Positions 21,100 to 31,218 of a stretch of DNA of 64,000 bases are shown here, piece by piece. Both the position numbers and the translations under genes were made by a program. The notes under the pieces are model-generated. The model was given only the letters and a program-made list of their open reading frames with translations. It was not told the origin of the DNA and made no database searches. Positions within the stretch are counted from its first letter, which is position 1, and the number at the start of each line of letters is the position of its first letter. The stretch is taken from the NCBI RefSeq assembly GCF_013402915.1, contig NC_050719.1, positions 1 to 64,000 of the forward strand, written 5' to 3'. The DNA is from Zygotorulaspora mrakii (taxonomy: Eukaryota; Ascomycota; Saccharomycetes; Saccharomycetales; Saccharomycetaceae).

Positions 21100-23151
21100 T
21101 CACCAAGTGAAGCTCTCTTCCTTGTAATCAACTGCAATAGATAAACTGTTACAGGTTTTCTGAGAGATTGCTGCTCTTAATTCTCTGTTAAAAGAAGAGG
21201 GTCCACATGCTATAAAAGTCAGATCATTGCGTTCTTCACATGCGGCTGTTATTTCATTTGAAATTATCTGCACCAGGTCCGGCCTTTTGCCCAGATCTCG
21301 AAAACAAAATTCTTCCGTGGATTCTTTGTCATTAAATGTAATGAACGAGTCTTCAATTGAAATCTGTGAAGTAGTAACTATTGCTATCTCGCAATCTTTT
21401 GACTTCAACCATTCTAACTCTTTCCTGAACCATGAAATATGATCTCTGTTCCTTATAATCCAGATAAACTTATTTACTATTGTGGATTGTTTGTTTTTTG
21501 CGATTTTGGAAAAGTAAGCGTACACAGCTGTAACCCCAAGACCTGCAGCTATACCAACAACCTTATTATTAGGATGCGCCACAGACACATTATTGCCGTA
21601 GGGGCCCTCGATGATAATTCTGTGACTTATGGTGCATTCTCCCGATGAAAAGATTTTCTTCAATAGGTGATTTGTCATTCCTTTTTTTGCCCTGAAGTAC
21701 ACAATCAGCTTCTCGTCAACACTCTCAGGAGTTGAAAGAAGTGTAAATGGATGCGATTGCCATGGATAATACCAAGGGTCATGAAAATCAACAAAATATA
21801 TAAACGAGAATGAACCACATCCATATTTGAAGAATTTCGGCTTTCTAATCGTCATTTTTAGGACAGAATCTCCGCAATATGTCAACTCGGCTTTTTGGAA
21901 CCCTCCACTTAACATAATTCTTATAATTCGCATCATGTATTCGAAACCTAAAATGCCAGCCATCGACCATATCCAGCCGAGCCAACCTAGGCTGATGCAG
22001 TGATAGTACATGCAAATGATAAAGAAGATATTCATAAATCTATGGAGAAAGAGGAAAACTTCGTACGCAATGTCTCTAATTAGCTTAGCAGCATGAAAAA
22101 CTAGCAGACCCAGGAGGGTCATAGCTGCAATTCCCCATTTCCAATACGCATCATTCCACCACATTTTATACCCGCCTTCTTTGATAGAGTATGTTGTCCA
22201 AATTATTGAGTGGATGAAAGCTAAGATAGCACATACATATGCGCACCATTTATGAAAGTAGTTAAATGTAGAATAGCTGAGCCCAGAAATTTTGATAAAA
22301 GGATTATTACGAATCCCAAAGAAATAAATGACAGGAAACAATGACATCGACATTAAATCCACTCTGTAACTAACCAAGACCAGATTCATGAACCAGCGAT
22401 TAGTCAGATATGGATGAGGGGTTTGAAGTTCGTAACCAACACCAACAGAGATGATTGATAGGCAAACAAACACACCAACTATCAATACCTCAAGACGTGT
22501 TCGAAAGGCGTCAGGCAGGAGTAGGTCGGCATATCTGCTGGTCGTATTGCCTATACGAACCAAAGGAGGAATCGCCAAGTGTTTCCGAAAGCTTTTAGAA
22601 AATAATTTGAAGCCAATATACCTGTTACTAATATTAAACAATGAAGCTATGGCAATGATTGAAGCCCAATAAAACACCAGGCCCCAACCGAACCATTGAC
22701 TTCTTTCAACTTCAAAGGTAAATCCTTTGAATTTACTATAGTACCAATCAAAATCGGTTTGATTCACCAGAAGCGTAGTAAATACTTCGGATTCTTCATC
22801 ATTCTTAGTGGGATTTCTCAGATACCGAGTTCCATTTTCATAAAATTTCCACATATCATCCAATGAGTAATGGAAATTTCCTCTTGAGAGGCATCTTCCT
22901 GCTATATGTTTGAAAGCGTGGTCCACAACGTGCCTGCTTTTCGAGTTACTGTTTATACAGTTGGTTATAGTACCCAGCCAATTTACATTTCCACATCGAC
23001 ATGTGTAAGCTTTCATTCCATTGGAGTGCGTACCACAACCCCAGTCGAACCCTTTCTCATAATAGACACAAGCTGATGCCAATGTCGAGTCCACCAATAC
23101 TAGAGCACTTGATGACGCTATAGCAAAATATAACAGACAAAGGAACTTCAT
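21100..23151 (-). CDS. Ferric/cupric reductase, FRE family
   Basis: A 683-residue plasma-membrane metalloreductase that would pass electrons from NADPH through FAD and two hemes to extracellular ferric iron. A signal peptide (LLYFAIASSSALVLV) is followed by a Cys-containing extracellular domain, then the transmembrane ferric-reductase domain. Heme-ligand histidine pairs are visible as HKWCAYVCAILAFIH and HAAKLIRDIAYEVFLFLH. The cytosolic side has the FAD-binding HPFTLLS, the pyridine-nucleotide GIAAGLGVTAVYAY, and the C-terminal ACGPSSFN. Length is normal for the family (about 690-710). I see the family clearly but cannot assign it to a particular S. cerevisiae paralogue (FRE2-FRE6 group). 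Subtelomeric location is common for FRE genes. I found no clear Aft1 site (TGCACCC) in the upstream 300 bases. Confidence 0.92.
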   Translation of the reverse strand: MKFLCLLYFAIASSSALVLVDSTLASACVYYEKGFDWGCGTHSNGMKAYTCRCGNVNWLGTITNCINSNSKSRHVVDHAFKHIAGRCLSRGNFHYSLDDMWKFYENGTRYLRNPTKNDEESEVFTTLLVNQTDFDWYYSKFKGFTFEVERSQWFGWGLVFYWASIIAIASLFNISNRYIGFKLFSKSFRKHLAIPPLVRIGNTTSRYADLLLPDAFRTRLEVLIVGVFVCLSIISVGVGYELQTPHPYLTNRWFMNLVLVSYRVDLMSMSLFPVIYFFGIRNNPFIKISGLSYSTFNYFHKWCAYVCAILAFIHSIIWTTYSIKEGGYKMWWNDAYWKWGIAAMTLLGLLVFHAAKLIRDIAYEVFLFLHRFMNIFFIICMYYHCISLGWLGWIWSMAGILGFEYMMRIIRIMLSGGFQKAELTYCGDSVLKMTIRKPKFFKYGCGSFSFIYFVDFHDPWYYPWQSHPFTLLSTPESVDEKLIVYFRAKKGMTNHLLKKIFSSGECTISHRIIIEGPYGNNVSVAHPNNKVVGIAAGLGVTAVYAYFSKIAKNKQSTIVNKFIWIIRNRDHISWFRKELEWLKSKDCEIAIVTTSQISIEDSFITFNDKESTEEFCFRDLGKRPDLVQIISNEITAACEERNDLTFIACGPSSFNRELRAAISQKTCNSLSIAVDYKEESFTW

Positions 23152-24930
23152 TTTGAAGTAGCCTTCGTCGCTAGTATATTCCAGACTAGTGGAGCCATCT
23201 TTTAGTAGTTCTTGTACCTCATTAAATACAACGAAATTTTTCCTAGACGAAAGCGATTCTGAGCAAATAACAATTGTGTGTAAATTTACTATTATGCGCT
23301 ACCTGAGCACTCTAGCTTTTTGGAAATTTCGGATGCTCACTCACTCAACTCAAGTAGATAAAATCTGCAGCACTCAGTCGATGACGCGAGAACAAAAAGA
23401 ATATTGAAAAAACCCTGCTCAAATGAGACTTTGTACGAAAACAAATATTTCGATTTTTAACATCTATGTTTGATATACTCGTCTAACTGTATTATCAATC
23501 AGTTTGAAATTCTGAATTTGTTTCGTCTTAAAGTTTCGGCAGTGCAAAATAAACAGGACCTTGAAGGTGCGTCAACGTTTCATCAAATGCCTACCGACCT
23601 ACAATCCAACGCGGTTGAATAATCGTAAAGAACCCCATCGCCTACGGATAACGATAGCGAAGACTCAAATGTGGAGTTCAAAACTCTGAGGTCAGATTTC
23701 TGTTTTTTCTCGATTTGTTAAAAATCTCAAACTTGACATTTTAGGTCTCTTGAAGGTAGAAAAAGCAACCTCTTTACAATCGGGTAGTGCCTGATACTCA
23801 AACTGAAAATGGTATGATTCGACATTTTTAATTCTTGTTCAATGAGTGCTTAAAAAACATGGGCCATTTCAAGAGAAGTGCATTAGTTCAGCCTGAAAGG
23901 TTATAGTACAGCGCATTAGGTTGTCAAAAGTACGATGTAGCCGCAATTGGAGAATCACATTAGGATAAAGTGGAGATCGCAATTGTTGTACCCTCACTCC
24001 GAGGATACAAATCCTTTCGTCGCTCCAAAACCAACATTTTGAGCGTTCGAATAGGTATTAAGAAAAAGAATTGCTTTTGTCTTCAAGCAGAACCCTAGTC
24101 AAAGTTAGATCTTTTGGTATTTTGTATTGTATCTGAGTAAATATATTTCGAACTCATTGTGAGCTAATCCTGATGATTGTGATTTGCAAGCAGGGTTGAC
24201 CAAGCGCAGGGCTTACAACAGCCCGCATCTCAAAATAAACAAAAGCAGGGAATATATTATGTGAATAGGGTTTCGCGTGTGTTTCAGAGCACTTTATTTT
24301 TGCTGTAATTTGATGTTGGTAGCAATGACATTGATCGAATGGAGGTCAATTCGTACTACAGATGTTTGATTTTTGGAGGTAAGTTTGAAGCCGAAGTATT
24401 ATAGTCTAATTAATAATAGGTAGCCAACTACAAATTCACCAATGTCTCCCTATGTAAAGCAGCAAGCCGCCAAATCGCGGAAAACCGTTATGCTTAACAA
24501 TAAGGCTGAAGAGGTAGCTCATAATATTTGTCATTTGTCGTAAAGCTCTCCCATTTTTGAAGAATGTTTCATCGAATATTATAATGTTTGGTGGAACATG
24601 TTTTTTTGTGCTACACTTCCAAGTAGTGAGAATTAGTACGTTTGAATCCGTATCCTATTTAGGATAATGCGGAGAGCCCTTACTATTTCCAGTGACTATC
24701 ATAGGGCTTATGAGATGAAAGATTTTGCTGTGATATGATCAATTGGGTGTAATGTATTTAGGACGGCGAGTTTTCCACTCGCTGTAAAAACGCATACCAT
24801 CTTGATTAAATAGAATGGGATGGATCACAGCACTTTTTGTACAAAATGAGCGGAAAACCTCGTGTCTCGAAAAATTTCAATGATAATAACCATGAAAAGA
24901 TAAGGAATATACATGTATTGATGACAACTT
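23152..24930. other. Divergent promoter region, FRE-like gene and HOL1
   Basis: A 1.8-kb interval between divergently transcribed ferric reductase and HOL1 genes. Frames inside it are short and without motifs. The last 90 bases before HOL1 are crowded with upstream AUGs (separate entry). Nothing else is recognised. Confidence 0.55.
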
Positions 24931-24938
24931 ATGGATAA
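24846..24938 (+). promoter_or_regulatory. Upstream AUG cluster / overlapping uORF before HOL1
   Basis: If the transcript starts upstream of 24846, translation would meet several AUGs before the HOL1 start at 24931. One opens a 30-codon frame from 24846 that ends at TAA 24936-24938, overlapping the main start codon in a different frame. A second (24880-24903) encodes MIITMKR and a third (24913-24921) encodes MY. S. cerevisiae HOL1 is known to be controlled by polyamines through a short uORF encoding MLLPS. That peptide is absent here, but the uORF arrangement suggests translational control of another form. Transcript start is unknown. Confidence 0.4.
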
Positions 24939-26727
24939 ATATACCGATAGAAGCCATCCAGAATATATACCTGGTACTTTCAATATCTATGCCTCCGGGG
25001 TCCCTGGAACGCCGGTCAATGATGCTTTTAAAGTCCTAAAAAAAGATAAAAATGATGTTGTACTGATACCGCAGCCATCTGACTCGCCTAACGATCCATT
25101 AAACTGGCCAAAATGGAGAAAACTCATTCACTTTGGTTTGTTGTCTTTTGTCACTGCCTTCACTGCTGCTACCAGCAATGACGCTGGAGCAACGCAAGAT
25201 TCACTAAATGAAATCTATGGTATTTCTTATGATTCCATGAACACGGGGGCAGGTGTTTTATTTCTGGGTGTGGGTTGCGCTACGTTGCTTCTTGCCCCGC
25301 TTTCTTCCCTGTATGGCAGGAAAATAACTTACTTGATTTGCACAACACTTGGTCTTTTCGGTGCCATGTGGTTTGCTCTCGCAAGAAGGACTGCTGACAC
25401 AATTTGGTCGCAATTGTTCGTCGGCATAAGTGAATCATGCGCAGAGGCCCAGGTTCAATTGTCTCTGAATGATATTTACTTTCAACATCAAATAGGTTCA
25501 GTGCTGACCGTTTACATTTTATGCACAAGTATTGGTACTTTTTTAGGACCGCTAATTGCTGGTTATATTGCTTCTTTGGCAACTTTTAGATGGGTGGGCT
25601 GGGTTGCTACAATAATTTCAGGAGGGTTGCTTATAGCACTTATATTCGGTCTCGAGGAAACTTACTTTGATAGAAATAGGTACGTGACTCCATTAAATCC
25701 CAAACTGCGCTCATTGAATGATGATCCGAATACATCTGATAACAGATCAGCCTATTCTGTGTCCGAAAAAATGAAAGGATTAGCTGCAATGCAAACTAGG
25801 GAAAGGAATATAACTGAAGAAGATATTGTTAATGACAATGAGATGCATGATAACACAAGTGAGGGTCAGATCGATGACAAAGCGAATGATGTAGAAGGTA
25901 AATTTGAAGATGATTTAATAGACAATTTGAGAGATGGTAAATCGGAAGGCCTCCTGCCTTATCACAAAAGAATTGCCATCATCACGAAGGCCACCAATTT
26001 GAAGGGTTGGGGGTTAAAGCAGTACTTCAAATATTTATTCTTCAACCTAAGAATGTTATTGTTTCCTCCAGTCTGGTTGTCAGGATTGTTTTGGGGCATT
26101 CAAGATGTCTTCCTATCATTTTATTTGACTACAGAGGACACTTACTTCTATGATCCTCCTTGGAATTACAGTGACTACGGTGTCGCAATTATGAATGTCC
26201 CAACACTAATAGGAGCCGTAATTGGTTGTGTATATGCAGGAATTTTCAGTGATTATTTTGTCCTTTGGATGGCTAGAAGAAACAATGGTATTTTAGAGGC
26301 CGAGTATAGATTGTATTTCTCATTAGCTGCAGCTTTAATTGGACCTGCTGGACTGCTAATGTTTGGCATTGGATCAGACCGCAGCTTGCCTTGGCAAGTT
26401 ATTTATGTCGGCCTGGGTTTTATAGGTTTTAGTTGGGGCTGTTCAGGTGATATTGCGATGGCATATTTAATGGATTGCTATCCAGATATGGTATTGGAAG
26501 GGATGGTTTGCACAGCTATTATCAACAATTCTATTTCGTGTATTTTTACGTTTGTATGCTCCGACTGGTTGGATGCCTCTGGAACTGAAAATACGTACAT
26601 AGCGTTGGCTGTGATTAACTTTGGCATCGCGCTCTTAGCTCTTCCGAGCTTCTACTACGGAAAAAGAATAAGAAAGTGGACGAAAGAGTGGTATAATCAG
26701 TCGGTTGATCTGAGAGATGTTTTATAG
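24931..26727 (+). CDS. HOL1: Plasma-membrane polyamine transporter Hol1 (MFS DHA1)
   Basis: A 598-residue 12-TM major facilitator of the drug:H+ antiporter-1 type; Hol1 is the high-affinity polyamine importer of S. cerevisiae. The whole protein follows the Hol1 pattern: N-terminal YIPGTFNIY, PQPSDSPNDPLNW, then ATSNDAGATQDSLNEIYGIS in the first TM region, the LYGRKITYL loop between TM2 and TM3, SESCAEAQVQLSL, and in the C-terminal half SGDIAMAYLMDCYPDM and ASGTENTYIALAVINFG. A long hydrophilic central loop (about residues 255-350, acidic and Asn-rich) separates the two six-helix bundles and is the least conserved part. Length is close to the S. cerevisiae protein (586). No disruption is seen. 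The start is an ATG with the expected N-terminus MDKYTDRSHPEY. Confidence 0.95.
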   Translation: MDKYTDRSHPEYIPGTFNIYASGVPGTPVNDAFKVLKKDKNDVVLIPQPSDSPNDPLNWPKWRKLIHFGLLSFVTAFTAATSNDAGATQDSLNEIYGISYDSMNTGAGVLFLGVGCATLLLAPLSSLYGRKITYLICTTLGLFGAMWFALARRTADTIWSQLFVGISESCAEAQVQLSLNDIYFQHQIGSVLTVYILCTSIGTFLGPLIAGYIASLATFRWVGWVATIISGGLLIALIFGLEETYFDRNRYVTPLNPKLRSLNDDPNTSDNRSAYSVSEKMKGLAAMQTRERNITEEDIVNDNEMHDNTSEGQIDDKANDVEGKFEDDLIDNLRDGKSEGLLPYHKRIAIITKATNLKGWGLKQYFKYLFFNLRMLLFPPVWLSGLFWGIQDVFLSFYLTTEDTYFYDPPWNYSDYGVAIMNVPTLIGAVIGCVYAGIFSDYFVLWMARRNNGILEAEYRLYFSLAAALIGPAGLLMFGIGSDRSLPWQVIYVGLGFIGFSWGCSGDIAMAYLMDCYPDMVLEGMVCTAIINNSISCIFTFVCSDWLDASGTENTYIALAVINFGIALLALPSFYYGKRIRKWTKEWYNQSVDLRDVL

Positions 26728-28058
26728 TTTGAACCTTTTGGCAACCGTCTGTGGAACATTACTATTCAGGAATCCAACAGCAGTTTTTGAAGGCGTTTTC
26801 AACGAAGTGTTCTCATGTCGGAGTCTTAAGTAGATTGTGAGCTTTTCGTTGATTGTTTTTTCCCTTATAGATGTTTGAGTCACAGTCTCTCCTCTTGTAA
26901 TTTGGGAACAACGCTAATGATGAATTATAAGTGTATCAGATAGTAATGGTGCTTACACTTTTTCCTCCGCACCTAATACCGAGCACGCTTTCTTTTTTTA
27001 CTAGTTTTTGATAAATGCGTTTGTAACTTCAACCTCCAAATGACTCTTTGTACTTAACGCAATCTTTTGGAGAAAGTTTAGCTATCTCTTTGCTTTATTA
27101 AGCATGTAGCCTTTTTTCAGAAATGTCTGACATTTGAGGAATAACATATAGATATGAGCATCCTTAGTTCCTGTCCTAAAAAAAGGTGCATATCTTTGAA
27201 TACTTGGTTCTTCAAGCTGCCTTCAAAAATCGTTGCAGTGGTGGGGGTTGTTTCAAAGTGTGCAATGAAGTTAATCCTCTATATTTACTGTCACAGCCAC
27301 TTTGAATCACCTTACAAATGAACTTGACCAGAGATGCTTCGTGGAAAGGATGAGTGAAGTGCCTGAGAGTCAGCTTCAGCCTGCCGCAGCTAATCACCTT
27401 GAATAACGTTTTTCAAGGTGTAGCGCTTCAAGCGGATGGTGCTGTGTGACTTCACAGTATTAGACAATGCAGTGAGTAATTCACTCCTTAGAGCCACCAT
27501 CAGCTATGGCTATACGTCAGGTGCAGCAATATCTACGTGCTTACATCATTTTCAGGCGGCCGCTGCCTGCCATAAAGAGATAAATAGGTTCCATATTATT
27601 TGCCGTCCATCCCAATTGGAATATTAGAATTGTTCGATGCCCGACACATTTTCTTTTCCACGCTAAATGTTAGCATCTTCAATGCATTTCAAGCTGAAGT
27701 CTTTTTTTCACAGGGTAGCGAAAAAGAAATTCAAGTTACTTTTTCTAGTAATAGAAATGTTTATTCTGCCTTGTAAGGGCGCGCAAGTGATATTGAAAAT
27801 AAAAATTTTCATATTGTTCTTTTAAGGCAGCCGCACCAAGCGAAATATGATAAGCATCAGTTTTTGACGCCATCTCATGAAAATGTTTATGAATATATAT
27901 TGGTCCTGTAAGGTAGAGCGGTACAGAATATAACGATAAAAATTTGGAAACGAAAGGTTTTTGCTCTTCTAGACTGGCTGTAGTGGTATTTGCTTGACCC
28001 TTCGGTGGTATTTGCTTCTCTCTTTCCTATATTTTCGACTTGGTGGTAAATCTACGTA
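26728..28058. other. Intergenic region, HOL1 to SAM3-like permease
   Basis: About 1.3 kb. Only short motif-free frames occur (for example a 63-codon frame at 27436-27627). The last 80 bases before the permease hold a direct repeat listed separately. No RNA gene recognised. Confidence 0.5.
27983..28017 (+). promoter_or_regulatory. Direct repeat in the permease promoter
   Basis: GTGGTATTTGCTT occurs at 27983-27995 and, identically, at 28005-28017: a 22-bp period, two turns of the helix, ending about 40 bp before the permease ATG. A related GGTGGTAAA follows at about 28042. Two identical 13-mers so close to the start suggest an activator or repressor site, possibly within the 5' leader. The protein that binds is unknown. 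Confidence 0.4.
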
Positions 28059-29813
28059 ATGAATATGGAAACAGAGTCTGACAAGTTCACTAAAACAGAG
28101 ACTACCTCAACAGCAGTAGAAGCACGTTCAGATCATTCAGGTTCGTTAATAAATAGGATAAAAGATTCATTCAGGCCAAATGAACTTTGCACGGTACCGG
28201 AAGATGCGGAAATCAGTGAGCTCACTGATCAAGAAAAGATTCAATTGAATCTGGCATCTCAACCCTACCAAAAAGTGCTAAGCCAGAGGCACTTAACTAT
28301 GATTGCGATAGGAGGAACTTTAGGGACAGGCCTATTTATAGGTTTAGGCTACTCGTTGGCTTCTGGACCAGCATCTCTGTTGATAGGTTTTCTTCTCGTC
28401 GGTACGTCAATGTTTTGCGTAGTTCAGAGCGCAGCAGAGTTGTCGTGTCAATTTCCTGTTTCTGGCTCGTATGCAACTCATGTTAGCAGATTTATAGACC
28501 AGTCAATAGGTTTTACTGTCGCTACAAACTATGCCCTCTCTTGGTTAATATCATTCCCAAGTGAATTAATTGGTTGCTCACTCACAATAAGCTATTGGAA
28601 CAGTAGTGTTAACCCTGCTGTTTGGGTGGCCATTTTTTATGTTTTTATCATGGGCTTAAATCTCTTCGGTGTCAAAGGGTTTGCGGAGACTGAATTTGTT
28701 TTGTCAATTTTCAAAATCTTAGCAATTATAATTTTCATCGTTATTGGTATAGTCTTGATTGCAGGAGGTGGACCAGGCACCACTGGGTATATTGGTACCC
28801 GTTATTGGCATAACCCTGGTTCTTTTGCTGAACCAGTTTTCAAGAACTTATGTAATACCTTCGTTTCAGCAGCATTCTCATTCGGGGGAAGTGAATTAGT
28901 GCTTTTAACAAGTACTGAGTCAAAAAACATTTCAGCCATATCTCGGGCTGCGAAAGGAACATTTTGGAGGATCGCCATTTTTTACATTACCACAGTTGTA
29001 ATTATTGGGTGTTTAGTCCCTTATACTGATCCAAGACTGCTTAGTGGTTCAACTAGCGAAGATATCACAGCCTCTCCTTTTGTCATTGCGCTAAGTAATA
29101 CAGGTTCTATGGGAGGGAAAGTATCGAATTTCATGAATGTTGTCATTTTAGTCGCAGTTGTTTCAGTATGCAACTCCTGTGTTTATGCATCTTCAAGGCT
29201 AATTCAAGCCTTAGGTGCATCCGGCCAACTTCCTAGCATTTTTGCATATATGGACAAAAAAGGCAGGCCTCTGGTCGGTATTGGCGTCAGTGGTATATTT
29301 GGCCTTTTAGGTTTCTTAGTAGCTTCAAATAAGCAAGATGAAGTTTTTACTTGGTTATTTGCTCTGTGTTCTATCTCGTCTTTTTTCACCTGGTTTTGCA
29401 TTTGTTTGTCACAAGTTAGGTTCAGAATGGCACTAAGAGCGCAAAGAAGATCTAAAGACGAAATAGCATATAAGTCAATGCTTGGTATTTATGGGGGGCT
29501 TTTGGGATGTATTTTAAATGTACTGTTGATCGCTGGTGAAATTTACGTGTCAGCTGCTCCAATAGGGGAATCGAGTTCAGCCGAAGGTTTTTTTCAATAT
29601 TGTTTGAGTATTCCAATTATGATAGTCGTTTACTTTTGTCACAGATTTTACCGTAGGGATTGGAAAAACTGGTACATAAAAACCAGAAATATTGATCTCG
29701 ACACAGCTTGCTCAGTCGAAAATAAGGAACTTTTCAATGCCCAGAGAGATGCAGAGAAAGATCTCATCTCTTCGAAGCCTTTCTATTATCGTTTCTACAG
29801 ATTTTGGTGCTAG
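28059..29813 (+). CDS. SAM3: S-methylmethionine / SAM permease, YAT family
   Basis: A 584-residue 12-TM amino-acid permease of the yeast AAT family. After a hydrophilic N-terminus the first helix region reads IAIGGTLGTGLFIGLGYSLA, the family signature. Other landmarks are ELSCQFPVSGSYATHVSRFI, YALSWLISFPSELIG, NPAVWVA, AFSFGGSELV, and the typical C-terminal aromatic/Cys end FYRFWC. The length equals Sam3/Mmp1 (about 583-587), and the gene lies directly before a homocysteine methyltransferase in the same direction, as in the S. cerevisiae SAM3-SAM4 pair. The permease would import S-adenosylmethionine or S-methylmethionine and the enzyme would use them to methylate homocysteine. Family is certain; substrate is inferred from context. 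MMP1 is the alternative name. Confidence 0.83.
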   Translation: MNMETESDKFTKTETTSTAVEARSDHSGSLINRIKDSFRPNELCTVPEDAEISELTDQEKIQLNLASQPYQKVLSQRHLTMIAIGGTLGTGLFIGLGYSLASGPASLLIGFLLVGTSMFCVVQSAAELSCQFPVSGSYATHVSRFIDQSIGFTVATNYALSWLISFPSELIGCSLTISYWNSSVNPAVWVAIFYVFIMGLNLFGVKGFAETEFVLSIFKILAIIIFIVIGIVLIAGGGPGTTGYIGTRYWHNPGSFAEPVFKNLCNTFVSAAFSFGGSELVLLTSTESKNISAISRAAKGTFWRIAIFYITTVVIIGCLVPYTDPRLLSGSTSEDITASPFVIALSNTGSMGGKVSNFMNVVILVAVVSVCNSCVYASSRLIQALGASGQLPSIFAYMDKKGRPLVGIGVSGIFGLLGFLVASNKQDEVFTWLFALCSISSFFTWFCICLSQVRFRMALRAQRRSKDEIAYKSMLGIYGGLLGCILNVLLIAGEIYVSAAPIGESSSAEGFFQYCLSIPIMIVVYFCHRFYRRDWKNWYIKTRNIDLDTACSVENKELFNAQRDAEKDLISSKPFYYRFYRFWC

Positions 29814-30240
29814 AACACTACAAATGTATATTTGATTGATACAGTTAATATGAGTAGTGCTTTCTATATAATATATGCATATAGGTAATCAATTCTTAAA
29901 GTTCACTAGGCAGGGTACATGCAGGGCCAGACGCCGCGCGAGACCGCTCGCGAGCTGCAATAGATGCAGGAAAAACAGGCATATGGTGATAGACCGCGCT
30001 CAAAAATCATTCTCGTTCTGGTGAAAATGAAAACGCAGTGTGTGTCATAACTTCGGTGCCTCTTTACTTTCTGATGAAAAAAAAATTGTCAGCCTGAAAA
30101 GTGGTACTTTTGTTAAAATGTTTAACTCTGTTATATAGAAACCAAATATCATCTGAAATATAAGCCTCGTTCAACCAGGCCTCGATAGACCTTTATTCAA
30201 CTAAATCGGTAATCATTCAGAAAGCAGCTTGAGTGAAAAC
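29814..30240. other. Short intergenic region with a GC-rich palindromic patch
   Basis: 427 bases between the permease and the methyltransferase. At about 29931-29957 there is an unusually GC-rich block with GCCGCGCGAG and the palindrome CTCGCGAG, followed by a second GACCGCGC at about 29990. I find neither CACGTG (Cbf1) nor the Met31/32 core in it. The GC-rich block is a likely promoter element of the methyltransferase gene. Confidence 0.4.
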
Positions 30241-31218
30241 ATGGTACGTATTCCATTGAAACAATTGTTAGTGGAGAACCCTCAAAAGGTATTGGTCCTT
30301 GATGGTGGTCAGGGCACAGAGCTGGAAAACAGGGGTATCAAAGTCGCCAATCCTGTTTGGTCAACAATTCCATTCATCAACGAATCGTTTTGGTCGGATG
30401 AGTCATCGGATCACAGAAGGATTGTCAAAGAAATGTACAATGACTTCATGAGGTCGGGAGCAGAAATCCTGATGACCATTACTTATCAAACAAGCTTCAA
30501 ATCTGTTTCTGAGAATACACCTATCAAAACAATGGAAGCGTATGATAGACTTCTCTCCCGAATTGTTGATTTCTCCCGGCAATGCATTGGGGATAGAAAC
30601 TATTTGATCGGCTGTATTGGTCCCTGGGGTGCGCACGTTTGTTGCGAATTTACCGGAAATTATGGTCCACGTCCGGAGAATATTGACTATTATCAATATT
30701 TCAAGCCGCAATTGGATAATTTCAACACAAACGACAATTTAGACTTGATTGGATTCGAAACTATTCCCAACATACACGAAATAAAGGCTATTCTTTCTTG
30801 GGATGAAGCTGTACTTTCAAAGCCCTTTTATATTGGTTTATCTGTTCACGAACATGGTACTTTAAGAGATGGCACAACAATGAAAGAAGTTGCACAAATG
30901 ATTGAAGATTTGGGCGATAAAATTAATCCCAACTTTTTGCTTCTAGGTATCAACTGCGTCAGCTTTAACTCCTCACCAGATATTTTGAGCACATTGCATG
31001 AACATTTGCCAGATTTTCCCCTGCTAGCATATCCAAACAGTGGTGAGATTTATGATACTGAGAAAAAGATTTGGTTGTCAAACACAGATAAGCTGAATAG
31101 CTGGGATACAGTAGTTAGAAGATACATCAATAGTGGAGCTCGTATCATTGGTGGTTGTTGTAGAACAACACCTAAAGACATTGAAGAGGTCGCCGCAGCT
31201 GTTAGGAGGTACACTTAA
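30241..31218 (+). CDS. SAM4: S-methylmethionine/SAM:homocysteine S-methyltransferase
   Basis: A 325-residue zinc-dependent methyltransferase that makes methionine from homocysteine using S-adenosylmethionine or S-methylmethionine. The frame opens four codons upstream at a TTG; the first ATG at 30241 gives exactly the usual length of Sam4 (325). Visible motifs: LDGGQGTELE near the N-terminus (substrate-binding loop), TYQTSF, GCIGPWGAH, the single-Cys zinc ligand in GINCVS around residue 240, and the paired zinc cysteines GGCCRTTP near residue 310. All three zinc-ligand cysteines are intact. It follows the matching permease on the same strand at 427 bp, forming a SAM/SMM salvage pair. MHT1 is the paralogue in S. 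cerevisiae and cannot be excluded as the closer name. Confidence 0.92.
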   Translation: MVRIPLKQLLVENPQKVLVLDGGQGTELENRGIKVANPVWSTIPFINESFWSDESSDHRRIVKEMYNDFMRSGAEILMTITYQTSFKSVSENTPIKTMEAYDRLLSRIVDFSRQCIGDRNYLIGCIGPWGAHVCCEFTGNYGPRPENIDYYQYFKPQLDNFNTNDNLDLIGFETIPNIHEIKAILSWDEAVLSKPFYIGLSVHEHGTLRDGTTMKEVAQMIEDLGDKINPNFLLLGINCVSFNSSPDILSTLHEHLPDFPLLAYPNSGEIYDTEKKIWLSNTDKLNSWDTVVRRYINSGARIIGGCCRTTPKDIEEVAAAVRRYT

